From assembly GCF_019343475.1 (NCBI RefSeq), contig NZ_CP072453.1:3968001-4032000 (forward strand): a stretch of DNA of 64,000 bases, written 5' to 3'. A program made the position numbers and the translations under genes. Below, piece by piece: positions 34,972-43,521 of the stretch (within the stretch, counting starts at the first letter, position 1; every line of letters starts with the position of its first letter). This DNA comes from Providencia sp. R33 (GTDB lineage Bacteria; Pseudomonadota; Gammaproteobacteria; Enterobacterales; Enterobacteriaceae). The notes under the pieces were generated by a model that made no database searches, was not told the DNA's origin, and worked only from the letters and a program-made list of their open reading frames with translations.

Positions 34972-35640
34972 CTATATTTTTGCTTCAGACGCCTCAGCGG
35001 CAGAGCCATAATCATTGATCACTTCCCATTTCACGGTGCCGTGAGCGGCGTTGTCATTGATGCCGAAAGTCGCGCTAGAAAAGGGAGCCGCATAGGAAAC
35101 ATCACTCACTTTTTTGCCATTAAAGGTAATGCTTTGGAAATTCATAAAATACGGTGTTGGGTTTTTTACCGTTAATTGATTACCCGATTTAGACCATGTC
35201 AGCTTTTTTTGTTGTTCTTCAAAGTTCACGTCTTTAATCGTTGAAGGGCGGTAAATCAATTTCATTTGCGTTTTAAAGGCAATCTGCAAAGAGTTTTCCG
35301 TGCGCTCGGTAGCAGGAATAGTTTTAATATTTAGCCAAAATAAAGACTCTTTATCTTTGGGTAAGGTGTTAGCAGTTAAAAAGATACGCAGTGCATTGGT
35401 TTTATCGGCATTTAATCTAAATAATGGCGGTGTAATAGTAAAATCCGATTGTTTTTTCTCGTCGATACCATCAATCCACGATTGAATTAAGTAGGGGATT
35501 TTATCGGGGTTTTCGACACTGATACTGACATCTTTATTCCCTTCATTATAAATAACGCGAGTACCGCCAATAATCACGCCAGCGTTAGCCGTTTGCATAA
35601 ATAAGAATAAAGACATAAAAAAACAAATTAAGCGTTTCAT
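34972..35640 (-). CDS. Periplasmic fimbrial chaperone (cluster 1)
   Basis: 222-aa PapD-like chaperone with two Ig-like domains and a signal peptide to MQTANA-G. Key residues are the Arg of GTRVIYNEGNKDVSISVEN (subunit-terminus anchor), the F1-G1 region NKTNALRIF-type and KLIYRPS with the conserved Lys. It is nearly identical to the cluster 2 chaperone except for a patch at residues 178-200. It lies 25 bp before the usher. Confidence 0.94.
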   Translation of the reverse strand: MKRLICFFMSLFLFMQTANAGVIIGGTRVIYNEGNKDVSISVENPDKIPYLIQSWIDGIDEKKQSDFTITPPLFRLNADKTNALRIFLTANTLPKDKESLFWLNIKTIPATERTENSLQIAFKTQMKLIYRPSTIKDVNFEEQQKKLTWSKSGNQLTVKNPTPYFMNFQSITFNGKKVSDVSYAAPFSSATFGINDNAAHGTVKWEVINDYGSAAEASEAKI

Positions 35641-35663
35641 ATTATCACCTAGTAATACAGGAA

Positions 35664-35689
35664 TAAGGTTTAAGTCCGTTTAAACCTTA
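35664..35689 (-). terminator. Stem-loop between major pilin and chaperone (cluster 1)
   Basis: TAAGGTTTAA / TTAAACCTTA is a perfect 10-bp stem with a 6-base GTCCGT loop, located 9 bp after the major pilin stop. The same sequence is at 42957-42982 in cluster 2. Its position suggests partial termination or mRNA processing that makes pilin far more abundant than assembly proteins. Confidence 0.7.
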
Positions 35690-35697
35690 AAGTCCAA

Positions 35698-36222
35698 TTA
35701 GTTATAATTGATTGTGAACGTTGCTGTGCCGTTAGCAGGACCGGTTGTCACAGTGTCAGACTTAGCAATATAACGCGCTCTAAAATCTAAGTTATTTTCC
35801 ACATTTTGCTTTAATGGGTAGTTTTTAGATGCAGTAAACAATGGAACAATCGTATTCAGATCATCCGTAATTTGGATACCCACGCCTGTTGCAACACCTG
35901 CTTCTTCTTTCAGCTTGATGACAGTGTCATCACCTAAATAGGAATCTGCATCGAATTTTACTGACGCAGTTGTGACAGTCGCTGGGCAGTTAATTAATTT
36001 GATGGTGAATTTAGTGGCAGAGGCAGTGCTTCCTGTACTTGGTAATGCAGTTTTAGACACTTTACCTAAGTTCACTTTTAAGGCATCAGAGCTAGCTGCT
36101 AATTCACATGCTTGGTCGGTAATTTCACCAGTAAAATCGATAGTGCCGTCAGCAGCGAATGCATTATTAATAGCAAAAATAGACGACGTCGCAATTAACG
36201 TTGCGATGATATTCTTTTTCAT
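35698..36222 (-). CDS. Major fimbrial subunit (cluster 1)
   Basis: 174-aa type 1-like pilin with a signal peptide (KKNIIATLIATSSIFAINNAFA-A). The mature start DGTIDFTGEITDQACELA carries the first Cys, with the second in KLINCPATV; it ends GTATFTINYN. It is identical to the cluster 2 pilin through the signal and first strand, then diverges. First gene of the operon; the Shine-Dalgarno GGAGAG lies in a 9-bp inverted repeat. Confidence 0.93.
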   Translation of the reverse strand: MKKNIIATLIATSSIFAINNAFAADGTIDFTGEITDQACELAASSDALKVNLGKVSKTALPSTGSTASATKFTIKLINCPATVTTASVKFDADSYLGDDTVIKLKEEAGVATGVGIQITDDLNTIVPLFTASKNYPLKQNVENNLDFRARYIAKSDTVTTGPANGTATFTINYN

Positions 36223-36227
36223 TTATG

Positions 36228-36299
36228 ACTCTCCAAGGAAGATATTTTATTTGATTTTATTGAGTGCGGGGTAAATATCAGCCTACTCAATTGGAGAGT
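36228..36299 (-). promoter_or_regulatory. Inverted repeat covering the major-pilin ribosome-binding site (cluster 1)
   Basis: On the coding strand ACTCTCCAA (36299-36291) is repeated inverted as TTGGAGAGT (36236-36228), the latter containing the GGAGAG Shine-Dalgarno, with 54 bases between. An inner TTGAGT/ACTCAA pair is nested inside. If transcription starts upstream, the leader RNA can hide the RBS; if it starts inside, the repeats could be DNA operators. Confidence 0.55.
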
Positions 36300-36789
36300 A
36301 TTTTGTGGTTATTTTTTTAAATAAACAAGTCACCGGAAAAATAGCATTAAATAATAATTTAATTTTATTTTTGGTTGTTTTAAAATAGAAAACACATTAT
36401 GTGTTAGAGAATGGGGTTATATTTTAAAATAAAAGAATTTTCATTTTTTATTCATGAGTCACTAAAGTTAAATAAAAATAAAAAACCAGTAATAATTTTA
36501 GCATGATTTTTAAGTTTTATTCCTCTCGCATAATGTGATTTTTGGGTTTTTAATCTTAAGTCAAATTTTATTTTTGTTTAAAAAGATGGGGAAATAACAG
36601 AAAATAATGATTGGTATTGTATTATCTGAAAAGGTTACTCAAAATAGTATGGTCGAATTACGGTATTTTTATAAAAACATCTTCATTATTGCTAAAAGTG
36701 CTTACGGTCATATGATAAAAAAATCACGATATAGAAGATGTTTATTTTAGTCGTTAATTTTTAGGTTTTAATCATAAAGTGAAATTAAC
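36300..36789. other. AT-rich fimbrial promoter region, no gene seen
   Basis: About 490 bp of very AT-rich DNA lie between the cluster 1 major pilin leader and the broken mrpJ gene. It must hold the cluster 1 promoter and any regulator sites; such AT-rich DNA commonly binds H-NS. I see no ORF, no phase-switch inverted repeats of MrpI/FimB type and no clear -35/-10 pair. Confidence 0.6.
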
Positions 36790-37109
36790 CTATTTGTAGA
36801 GGAAATAGTGCTGTTTGGGTGATAATAATAGCTCCGCTTCAATAAGTTGTTTATTGATGAGTTGGCACTTAGGGCTTTGTTCTTCAGGCGGAGGGATAAA
36901 ATCAGACATGAGTTCTTCTACACTGACCTCAAAGATTTCAGCAATACGAAATAACGTATCAACATGAATGCGTATCTCCCCCAGTTCATGGCGTGATTGA
37001 TGCTGTTGGCTAATGCCTAAAAGGTTACTTAATTCTTGAATACTCATTTGGTGGTTTTTTCGTAATAAGCGGATCTTAGTGCCAATAACTTTTGATGTTT
37101 TTTATTCAT
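36790..37109 (-). pseudogene. MrpJ-like XRE regulator, type II, off-frame by one base at its start
   Basis: The open frame 36790-37047 encodes 85 aa (SIQELSNLLGISQQHQSRHELGE...) but lacks helix 1 of the HTH. Upstream in the same frame the missing part is readable (KTSKVIGTKIRLLRKNHQ), until a TAA at 37102-37104. An ATG at 37107-37109 lies one base out of frame, across a run of six A (37098-37103). A seventh A would give MNKKTSKVIGTKIRLL, matching the intact type II copy at 28219. Broken gene, phase-variable gene or base-call error are all possible. Confidence 0.8.
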
Positions 37110-37164
37110 TAACTGTTCTTACCTGATTTGATTAATTTGTTTGTTATTCAGACGGAAAATAAGT

Positions 37165-37434
37165 TTAGAATTTATTATCAACTATGTGTTTTTTTATCTT
37201 TTCTTTATCATTTTCACTAAAATGAAAAAATAAAGTTATATTGACTTCAAAAAAATCAGAATATTGCTTTAATCTGTCAATCGAAATGCGATTAATACCT
37301 CTCTCATAACGTAGTTGCTGTTGTTCACTAATGCCAATTTCTTGAGCAACATTAATTAATGAAAGCCCTTGTTCTTTTCTTAATGATCTTAATTTATGGC
37401 CAATGACTTCAGATACAGGATAACAACGAGGCAT
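37165..37434 (-). CDS. MrpJ-like XRE regulator, type I (c), cluster 2
   Basis: 89-aa HTH_XRE protein: KLRSLRKEQGLSLINVAQEIGISEQQQLRYERGINRISIDRLKQYSDFFE. It is distal in the cluster 2 operon, 195 bp after the last minor pilin gene, and precedes the off-frame type II copy. Same probable role as the other MrpJ relatives. Confidence 0.87.
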   Translation of the reverse strand: MPRCYPVSEVIGHKLRSLRKEQGLSLINVAQEIGISEQQQLRYERGINRISIDRLKQYSDFFEVNITLFFHFSENDKEKIKKHIVDNKF

Positions 37435-37629
37435 AATCTAACTCCTGATATATTGGTGCTTTTTAGTTATATTTACTTAGTTTACGTAAATATAAGTTTA
37501 GGTGTTTATTAATATACAGTAGTGGTAATAAATCAATTTAAATATTGATGAATTTATTGATCAGGCAACATATTATATATCTTTAAATGAACATCAAAAT
37601 TAAATAGATATTAAAACTACGATTAATAA

Positions 37630-38127
37630 TTAATGGTAGATAAAATTAAACTCTAAATGGCTACGAAAAGAACCGGGCTCCATACCACTGCCATAACCGG
37701 CTACGCGAGCAGAAAATGGGAACTCCACACTGCGAGTTTGGCTGTTCACAGGAATAGTGATTTTAGAGCCATTTTTGATAGTGGTTTTATTGGTCCTATC
37801 GGCTAAATTTAATGCCACATTTTTTGCTGTACCATTATTAATAAAGTAGTCTGGCGTAGTGGTATCTGGAGTACCTGATAAGGTCATAATGGCTTCTTTA
37901 GTTGCAACAGGGCAGTTTTTTAATTTTACCGAAAAATCCACCCATGGGGATTTTTGGCTATCACGAATATTCCAGATATTAATTTTTTTCAGGTCAATAA
38001 CGTAGTTTGTGGTTTCGAGTTCACAAGGCATTGCGGTGACATACCCATGGACATTAATATTGATTTGCTGGTCGGCGGCAAACAAGGAGCCAGATACCAG
38101 CAATAATGAAAGCGCGATTTTTTTCAC
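37630..38127 (-). CDS. Minor fimbrial subunit (cluster 2, distal)
   Basis: 165-aa secreted pilin starting at a GTG (38125-38127) with a GGAAAGAG Shine-Dalgarno, signal peptide KKIALSLLLVSGSLFA. Only scattered substitutions separate it from cluster 1's 30389-30886 protein, indicating recent duplication or gene conversion. Cys pair in MPCELE and LKNCPV. Confidence 0.87.
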   Translation of the reverse strand: MKKIALSLLLVSGSLFAADQQININVHGYVTAMPCELETTNYVIDLKKINIWNIRDSQKSPWVDFSVKLKNCPVATKEAIMTLSGTPDTTTPDYFINNGTAKNVALNLADRTNKTTIKNGSKITIPVNSQTRSVEFPFSARVAGYGSGMEPGSFRSHLEFNFIYH

Positions 38128-38143
38128 TATCTCTTTCCTTTTC

Positions 38144-38662
38144 TTATAAATAGGTAATGGTGGCGGTAATATTGGCTAAAATTGACCCCGGAACCACATT
38201 GCCCACGGCGCTGTAAGCACGGGTACGTAATGGAATCGCAATATCTGATTGTCCATTCAGTGGAACTTGTAAGGTTTTTAAATTCCCTAAGGGGGTTACC
38301 CCGTCATCACTTTGTAATTGCACGGCGATGTTTTTTGCTGTGCCTAAGTTTTTATATAAGCTATTGGTGGTGTCCCCAGTTTCCGCCGTACCTGTAAAGG
38401 TCAGTTTGATTTGGTTCACAAATTGCGAGCAGTTATTTAAGTTAATATTAAACGTATTCCAAGTAGAACCTGTTTGCGCACCATTAAAAATATCAATGGG
38501 CAAACGCTTTAAATCAATATCGATATTACTACCACCTGAAATATTACAGGTAGCGGCTTTAATATTGCCGGTGAAATTTAATATGACATTATCTTCAGCG
38601 TATGCATAAAAGCTCGTGAGCAAACTATTTATTATCAATAAGGAGTTTATTAAATTTTTCAT
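38144..38662 (-). CDS. Minor fimbrial subunit (cluster 2, proximal)
   Basis: 172-aa pilin with a signal peptide to FYAYA-E. The mature part (NFTGNIKAATCNISGG, NINLNNCSQF, NITATITYL) is nearly the same as cluster 1's 30903-31421 product, while the signal peptides differ. It lies 9 bp after the adhesin stop and 16 bp before the next pilin start. Confidence 0.88.
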   Translation of the reverse strand: MKNLINSLLIINSLLTSFYAYAEDNVILNFTGNIKAATCNISGGSNIDIDLKRLPIDIFNGAQTGSTWNTFNINLNNCSQFVNQIKLTFTGTAETGDTTNSLYKNLGTAKNIAVQLQSDDGVTPLGNLKTLQVPLNGQSDIAIPLRTRAYSAVGNVVPGSILANITATITYL

Positions 38663-38671
38663 TATTTAATC

Positions 38672-39721
38672 CTATTCATAACGAATATTAACAGTGGCTG
38701 AGGCATTCGCAGAGCCTGGTGTGATTTTATCTGCTGTTTTGATATAACGGGCTTTCCAGTTGAAGATATAATCGCCTTCTGAAACTGAATTTGCTTGATT
38801 AAATTTTTTATCCAACGTTATTGGGTTGTTATTGTTATCGAGTAGCTGTACAGCGATGCCTTTTGCACTATTTTCTTCGGTGGCTAAGTTAAGCCAGCCT
38901 GCTGTCGGAGAGGACGAACCATTGGTACTTTTCACGGTTACATTGATATTTGTATCAGGGTTACATTTTAGTGAAATTGGAATATCAACCATATCACTGG
39001 TATCCCCAATATTTTTAAATTGAGTATCGTACCAGTCACTTAAACTAATATTATAAATACTCTGATTTAACGAGCAATTAAGTACATTAATGTAGATAGA
39101 GTTAGGTTGAATAGTTAGTGTTGTGTTTAAATGATAAGCAGCGCCTGCCGCCGCATTACGATTACCTTTTGTGGCAATTAATCCACTATCAATATATCCA
39201 GATTTTATGACTTTGCCAGTTTGTTGTAAGGTCAAAGAAAAATAGACTGGTACCTCAGTATTTGGGGTGCCATAAGTAACACCCGCAGTTCCGGAGTAAG
39301 GAAACTGATTACTTGACATGCATGCTGGGCAATGAATTGCAACCATTCTAACATATTGAGAAATACCTGGAATATTTGTTTGTAAAGGTGTTTGAGATGT
39401 TTGGCCATTAGCATATAAACTTTGAAAAAAGACTTTTCCAATATTACTGTTCGTGTCACTGAGTCCTTTACATGGACTATTATAATCATTTCCATTATTA
39501 TTTATATACATACCAAGAGGGATACTTGAAGTTGCTATTATCGTTTTTAAATTACCTGTAAAATTACTGTCGAATGGAACATTAATTTTATGAGTTCCAC
39601 TAATTAATGCGGCACGAATCGGTTGCCCAATATAACAATCATAGGCGGCATTGGCTTTATTATTAACAATAAATAAGCCTAACGATAATAAAAAAATCTT
39701 TATTATGAGTTTCTTTTTCAC
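38672..39721 (-). CDS. Two-domain fimbrial tip adhesin (cluster 2)
   Basis: 349-aa adhesin from a GTG at 39719-39721 that overlaps the usher stop (GTGA) and has AAGGAG 7 bases upstream; a TTG two codons earlier is less likely. Signal peptide ends NKANA-A. The N-terminal half (YDCYIGQPIRAALISG..., with a CPAC motif) is unlike the other two adhesins. The pilin half (SDWYDTQFKNIGDTS... FNWKARYIKTADKITPG, ATVNIRYE) is shared. A different receptor is therefore likely. Confidence 0.88.
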   Translation of the reverse strand: MKKKLIIKIFLLSLGLFIVNNKANAAYDCYIGQPIRAALISGTHKINVPFDSNFTGNLKTIIATSSIPLGMYINNNGNDYNSPCKGLSDTNSNIGKVFFQSLYANGQTSQTPLQTNIPGISQYVRMVAIHCPACMSSNQFPYSGTAGVTYGTPNTEVPVYFSLTLQQTGKVIKSGYIDSGLIATKGNRNAAAGAAYHLNTTLTIQPNSIYINVLNCSLNQSIYNISLSDWYDTQFKNIGDTSDMVDIPISLKCNPDTNINVTVKSTNGSSSPTAGWLNLATEENSAKGIAVQLLDNNNNPITLDKKFNQANSVSEGDYIFNWKARYIKTADKITPGSANASATVNIRYE

Positions 39722-42240
39722 TGACAAACTCCTTGAGTTTTATATAACCCCATATAATTCGAAATACCCGCTAAGTTATAATTCACTTGGCATTGTTGTT
39801 TCTCGTTATATTGAATAATAAATTGACCACTTTCTGCTAAGCCGGATAAATACACTTCACCGTCATTGCCGACAATGCTATTTAATTGGTTGTTATTATT
39901 AAATATGGCCTGCGCCCCAAATGGTACTGGCTTACCGTCTGCAAAGGTTAGCGCTATAATCGCGCGGTAACCGACATTCGCCGCAAAGCTGGCTTTGACG
40001 AGAGCGCCTCGGCTTGGTACGACGGTTTGGCTGGTTAACTCCATTTCGGTATTATTGGGTAGCGCCGAGGTATCAATATCCACGGTATTTTTACGGTAAG
40101 CCGTCACGTATGGCATTAACGCATAACCTTGGTTATTGGTTACTACACCCGCTTGGTTCATAATTGGTACATCCCCTGCATCAGGGATTTCCACAATGGC
40201 GGCGGTCTCACCCAATTGTTGGCCTAACACTAACCCGCCAGAGTGTGCGACGAGGCTACCATTGGCGCCGTAATACAGGTTGTAGTTGCTTTTGCTGTAA
40301 CCTGTTCCACCCGAGATTTCACCATATCGCCCTTTGTAAGACGCATTGGCATTACCTGAGCCACCTTGCCCTTGGTTTGCTACACTTTGCTGCATGCCCC
40401 AATTTAAGCGGTTATTCAATTGTGAGGCCGAAACTCCCACACTGGCCGAACGAGCGCCTTCACTGCTGTAATTGCTGTTTAAATTGATATAGGCCGTATC
40501 TTCGAAGAAACTGAACGGAATATTGAGTGAAAGCGAGAACTGATGGTCATCTTCACTCTGCTTTTTACTGTTCGCACTATATGAATAGCTGCTGGTATTC
40601 TTGTTATAGGTATAATTTATGCCGTAACTGATACCCTGCCAGCTATTGTTATAGCCCAGTGTAGCGGACTGCGTTTTGCGGTCACTGTTCCAATAGTCTT
40701 CACTGACAAAACCCGCGGAAACGGATCCGTAGGCATCTCCTAAGTTTTGGCTTAAGGTGATTTCCCCTCGATTACGGCGACGCTCAATAGTCGGGGTGTA
40801 AGTGTTGTCACGGAAGGTGTCGAACACTTCCGATAAGCTGTAAAACCCTTCCGTGGAATAACGGTAACCCGCGAGCGCAATATTGGTGCCGATATCATTC
40901 AGGTTTTTGTTATAGCGAAAACGATAGGACTGCCCGCGCTTTTTGGTGTCATCACGTAGCTTCGCTTGGGATTGTGTGACGTCAATGGAGATGGCACCTA
41001 ATACCCCAAAATTCTTCCCTGCCCCGATGGAGTAGGATTGGTAATCGTCACTTAACTGACTGCCGCCAAAAACGGTAGTGCCGTGGGGTAAGCCATAAAT
41101 CAGTGTAAATTGGCCAAATTTGGTTTTATCCACGCTCTTATCATATGAACGGTATTCCCCAGCTGTGGCGCTATAGGCCAAATACCCTTCACGTTGTAAT
41201 ACAGGGAGTGATGCAAACGGCACAATTTGCACTTGTTCGCTGCCGTTCGACTCTTTTATCGTCACATGCAAGTCACCGCTGCTTCCTGTTGGGTACAGAT
41301 CGCTGATTTCAAATGGCCCGGCAGCCACGTCCGTTTGGTAGATGGTATACCCATTTTGGCGAATAGTGACTTGTGCATTGCTGCGTGCGATTCCGCGTAC
41401 TACGGGGGCATAGCCACGTAAACTTTCGGGGTACATATCGTCATCCGTGGCGAGCTGTGCCCCACGAAATGGCACACTATCAAAAACTTGAGATGGCGAT
41501 GTGCTATCTCCCAGTATTAATTGGCTCTTTAAGCTATTGATCCCACGGGAGGCATAGGTGTAAATCGTGTCCCATTTATTGGGTTGCCCGCTGCTATTTG
41601 ACCATGTGGTGTAGTTGCGCAGGCGCCATGCTCCAATGTTAATACCCGGGCGTAGGTTCACATAGTTTGACGTGGTATCGTCACCGCCTTGACGGTCATG
41701 GTTTTTCGACCCGCTGTAGCTGTAATTAAGCAGCAGAGCGGTGATGCCATTGTCGATATCGGCTAAGTCCACGTAACCCCGTGGGTTTTTCGCCAGTGCG
41801 ATTTGTGGAATGCTTAAATATAGGCGCTGAGAATCAAAATCAAAGTCACTTTTGGCATCGGGAATAGCAGCCAAATTGACACAGCTATTTTGGCTATTAT
41901 TTAATTCAGGATAATCTGCAACTTTAATATCAAAACTTTTTAAATCGTCCAGTGTTAAACAAGGGGCTAATTTATTGTCACTATTTTTATCGAACTTTAA
42001 GTTTTTTGCGCCAATTAAATTGGTGTTTACATAAATATCGACATAATAGCTGCCGGCTAATTGTTGGTTATTTTCAAATTGGCTTAAATCCACTGCATCT
42101 TTATTTGGCAACTCTAAAAAGTCGGGGTCAAAATACGCGCCTTCTTCTACCGAATTATTACCTGTAGAATTTTCTGCGTATAAAGGTACTGTATAGCCTA
42201 AATAAATGAATAGGCTAAGGCATATTTTATTTATTTTCAT
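39718..42240 (-). CDS. Fimbrial outer-membrane usher (cluster 2)
   Basis: 840-aa usher, same length as the cluster 1 usher, and collinear with it without obvious indels. The N-terminal domain and plug are almost identical; differences concentrate in the barrel region around residues 385-430 and 560-640. Ends with the C-terminal Cys pair CQVNYNL...QGVCQ. Start ATG at 42240. Confidence 0.94.
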   Translation of the reverse strand: MKINKICLSLFIYLGYTVPLYAENSTGNNSVEEGAYFDPDFLELPNKDAVDLSQFENNQQLAGSYYVDIYVNTNLIGAKNLKFDKNSDNKLAPCLTLDDLKSFDIKVADYPELNNSQNSCVNLAAIPDAKSDFDFDSQRLYLSIPQIALAKNPRGYVDLADIDNGITALLLNYSYSGSKNHDRQGGDDTTSNYVNLRPGINIGAWRLRNYTTWSNSSGQPNKWDTIYTYASRGINSLKSQLILGDSTSPSQVFDSVPFRGAQLATDDDMYPESLRGYAPVVRGIARSNAQVTIRQNGYTIYQTDVAAGPFEISDLYPTGSSGDLHVTIKESNGSEQVQIVPFASLPVLQREGYLAYSATAGEYRSYDKSVDKTKFGQFTLIYGLPHGTTVFGGSQLSDDYQSYSIGAGKNFGVLGAISIDVTQSQAKLRDDTKKRGQSYRFRYNKNLNDIGTNIALAGYRYSTEGFYSLSEVFDTFRDNTYTPTIERRRNRGEITLSQNLGDAYGSVSAGFVSEDYWNSDRKTQSATLGYNNSWQGISYGINYTYNKNTSSYSYSANSKKQSEDDHQFSLSLNIPFSFFEDTAYINLNSNYSSEGARSASVGVSASQLNNRLNWGMQQSVANQGQGGSGNANASYKGRYGEISGGTGYSKSNYNLYYGANGSLVAHSGGLVLGQQLGETAAIVEIPDAGDVPIMNQAGVVTNNQGYALMPYVTAYRKNTVDIDTSALPNNTEMELTSQTVVPSRGALVKASFAANVGYRAIIALTFADGKPVPFGAQAIFNNNNQLNSIVGNDGEVYLSGLAESGQFIIQYNEKQQCQVNYNLAGISNYMGLYKTQGVCQ

Positions 42241-42264
42241 GTTTAGAACCTAAAAAATTTTGGG

Positions 42265-42933
42265 CTATATTTTTGCTTCAGACGCCTCAGCGGCAGAGCC
42301 ATAGTCATTAATCACTTCCCATTTCACGGTGCCGTGAGCGGCGCTATCCTTCAGCTCAAAGGTTGTACTGGATAATGGGGTAGCGTAAGACACATCATTT
42401 ACTTTTTTGCCATTAAAGGTAATGCTTTGGAAATTCATAAAATACGGTGTTGGGTTTTTTACGGTTAATTGATTACCCGATTTAGACCATGTCAGCTTTT
42501 TTTGTTGTTCTTCAAAGTTCACGTCTTTAATCGTCGAAGGGCGGTAAATTAATTTCATTTGTGTTTTAAAGGCAATCTGCAACGAGTTTTCCGTACGTTC
42601 GGTGGCAGGAATGGTTTTAATATTCAGCCAAAATAAAGACTCTTTATCTTTGGGTAAGGTGTTAGCAGTTAAAAAGATACGCAGTGCATTGGTTTTATCG
42701 GCATTTAATCTAAATAATGGCGGTGTAATAGTAAAATCCGATTGTTTTTCCTCGTCGATACCATCAATCCACGATTGAATTAAGTAGGGGATTTTATCGG
42801 GGTTTTCGACACTGATACTGACATCTTTATTCCCTTCATTATAAATAACGCGAGTGCCGCCAATAATCACGCCAGCATTAGCCATTTGTATAAAGAAAAA
42901 TAAAGACATAAAAAAACAAATTAAGCGTTTCAT
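42265..42933 (-). CDS. Periplasmic fimbrial chaperone (cluster 2)
   Basis: 222-aa PapD-like chaperone, signal peptide to MANA-G. It differs from the cluster 1 chaperone at only a handful of positions, mostly in the patch VNDVSYATPLSSTTFELKDS of the second domain. It should therefore be able to serve pilins from both operons. Confidence 0.94.
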   Translation of the reverse strand: MKRLICFFMSLFFFIQMANAGVIIGGTRVIYNEGNKDVSISVENPDKIPYLIQSWIDGIDEEKQSDFTITPPLFRLNADKTNALRIFLTANTLPKDKESLFWLNIKTIPATERTENSLQIAFKTQMKLIYRPSTIKDVNFEEQQKKLTWSKSGNQLTVKNPTPYFMNFQSITFNGKKVNDVSYATPLSSTTFELKDSAAHGTVKWEVINDYGSAAEASEAKI

Positions 42934-42956
42934 ATTATCACCTAGTAATACAGGAA

Positions 42957-42982
42957 TAAGGTTTAAGTCCGTTTAAACCTTA
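42957..42982 (-). terminator. Stem-loop between major pilin and chaperone (cluster 2)
   Basis: Same TAAGGTTTAA / TTAAACCTTA stem and GTCCGT loop as in cluster 1, embedded in an intergenic segment that is essentially identical between clusters. Confidence 0.7.
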
Positions 42983-42990
42983 AAGTCCAA

Positions 42991-43521
42991 TTAGTTATAA
43001 TTGATTGTGAACGTTGCTGTTGAATTTGCTTGACCGACACCGACTGAGTCAGACATCGCAATATAGCGCGCCGTAAAATCCAAGTTGTTGACTGTATTTT
43101 GTTTTAATTCATAATCACTAGACTCAGCAAACAGTGGAACGGTTGCACCGGTTACATCTTGAATTTGAATACCGACATTTTTAGCGGTTGTATTTGCCGT
43201 AGGGTCAGTTAACTCAAGCACATTGTTGTCTCCTGCGTAGCTGATAGCATCAAACTTAACGGTTGCGCTCGTGACTGTTTGTGGGCAATTTTTTAATTTA
43301 ATGGTGAATTTAGTCGCGGCAGCTGTACTTCCTGTACTTGGTAAAGCTGTTTTTGACACTTTACCTAAGTTCACTGTGAATACATCTGAGCCTGTTGCCA
43401 GTTCACACGCTTGGTCGGTAATTTCACCGGTAAAATCGATAGTGCCGTCAGCAGCGAATGCATTATTCATAGCAAAAATAGACGACGTCGCAATTAACGT
43501 TGCAATGATATTCTTTTTCAT
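42991..43521 (-). CDS. Major fimbrial subunit (cluster 2)
   Basis: 176-aa pilin with a signal peptide KKNIIATLIATSSIFAMNNAFA-A and mature start DGTIDFTGEITDQACELATG. The second Cys is in KLKNCPQTV and it ends NSTATFTINYN. Compared with the cluster 1 pilin, the first 40 residues and last strand are conserved and the central surface is different, as in antigenically varying pilins. Confidence 0.93.
   Translation of the reverse strand: MKKNIIATLIATSSIFAMNNAFAADGTIDFTGEITDQACELATGSDVFTVNLGKVSKTALPSTGSTAAATKFTIKLKNCPQTVTSATVKFDAISYAGDNNVLELTDPTANTTAKNVGIQIQDVTGATVPLFAESSDYELKQNTVNNLDFTARYIAMSDSVGVGQANSTATFTINYN

Noticed and set aside
36223..36789. Possible invertible phase switch (MrpI/FimB type) upstream of the fimbrial operons
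   Set aside because: No recombinase gene in the window and no long identical inverted repeats flanking a promoter. The 9-bp repeat at 36228-36299 is too short and overlaps the RBS.
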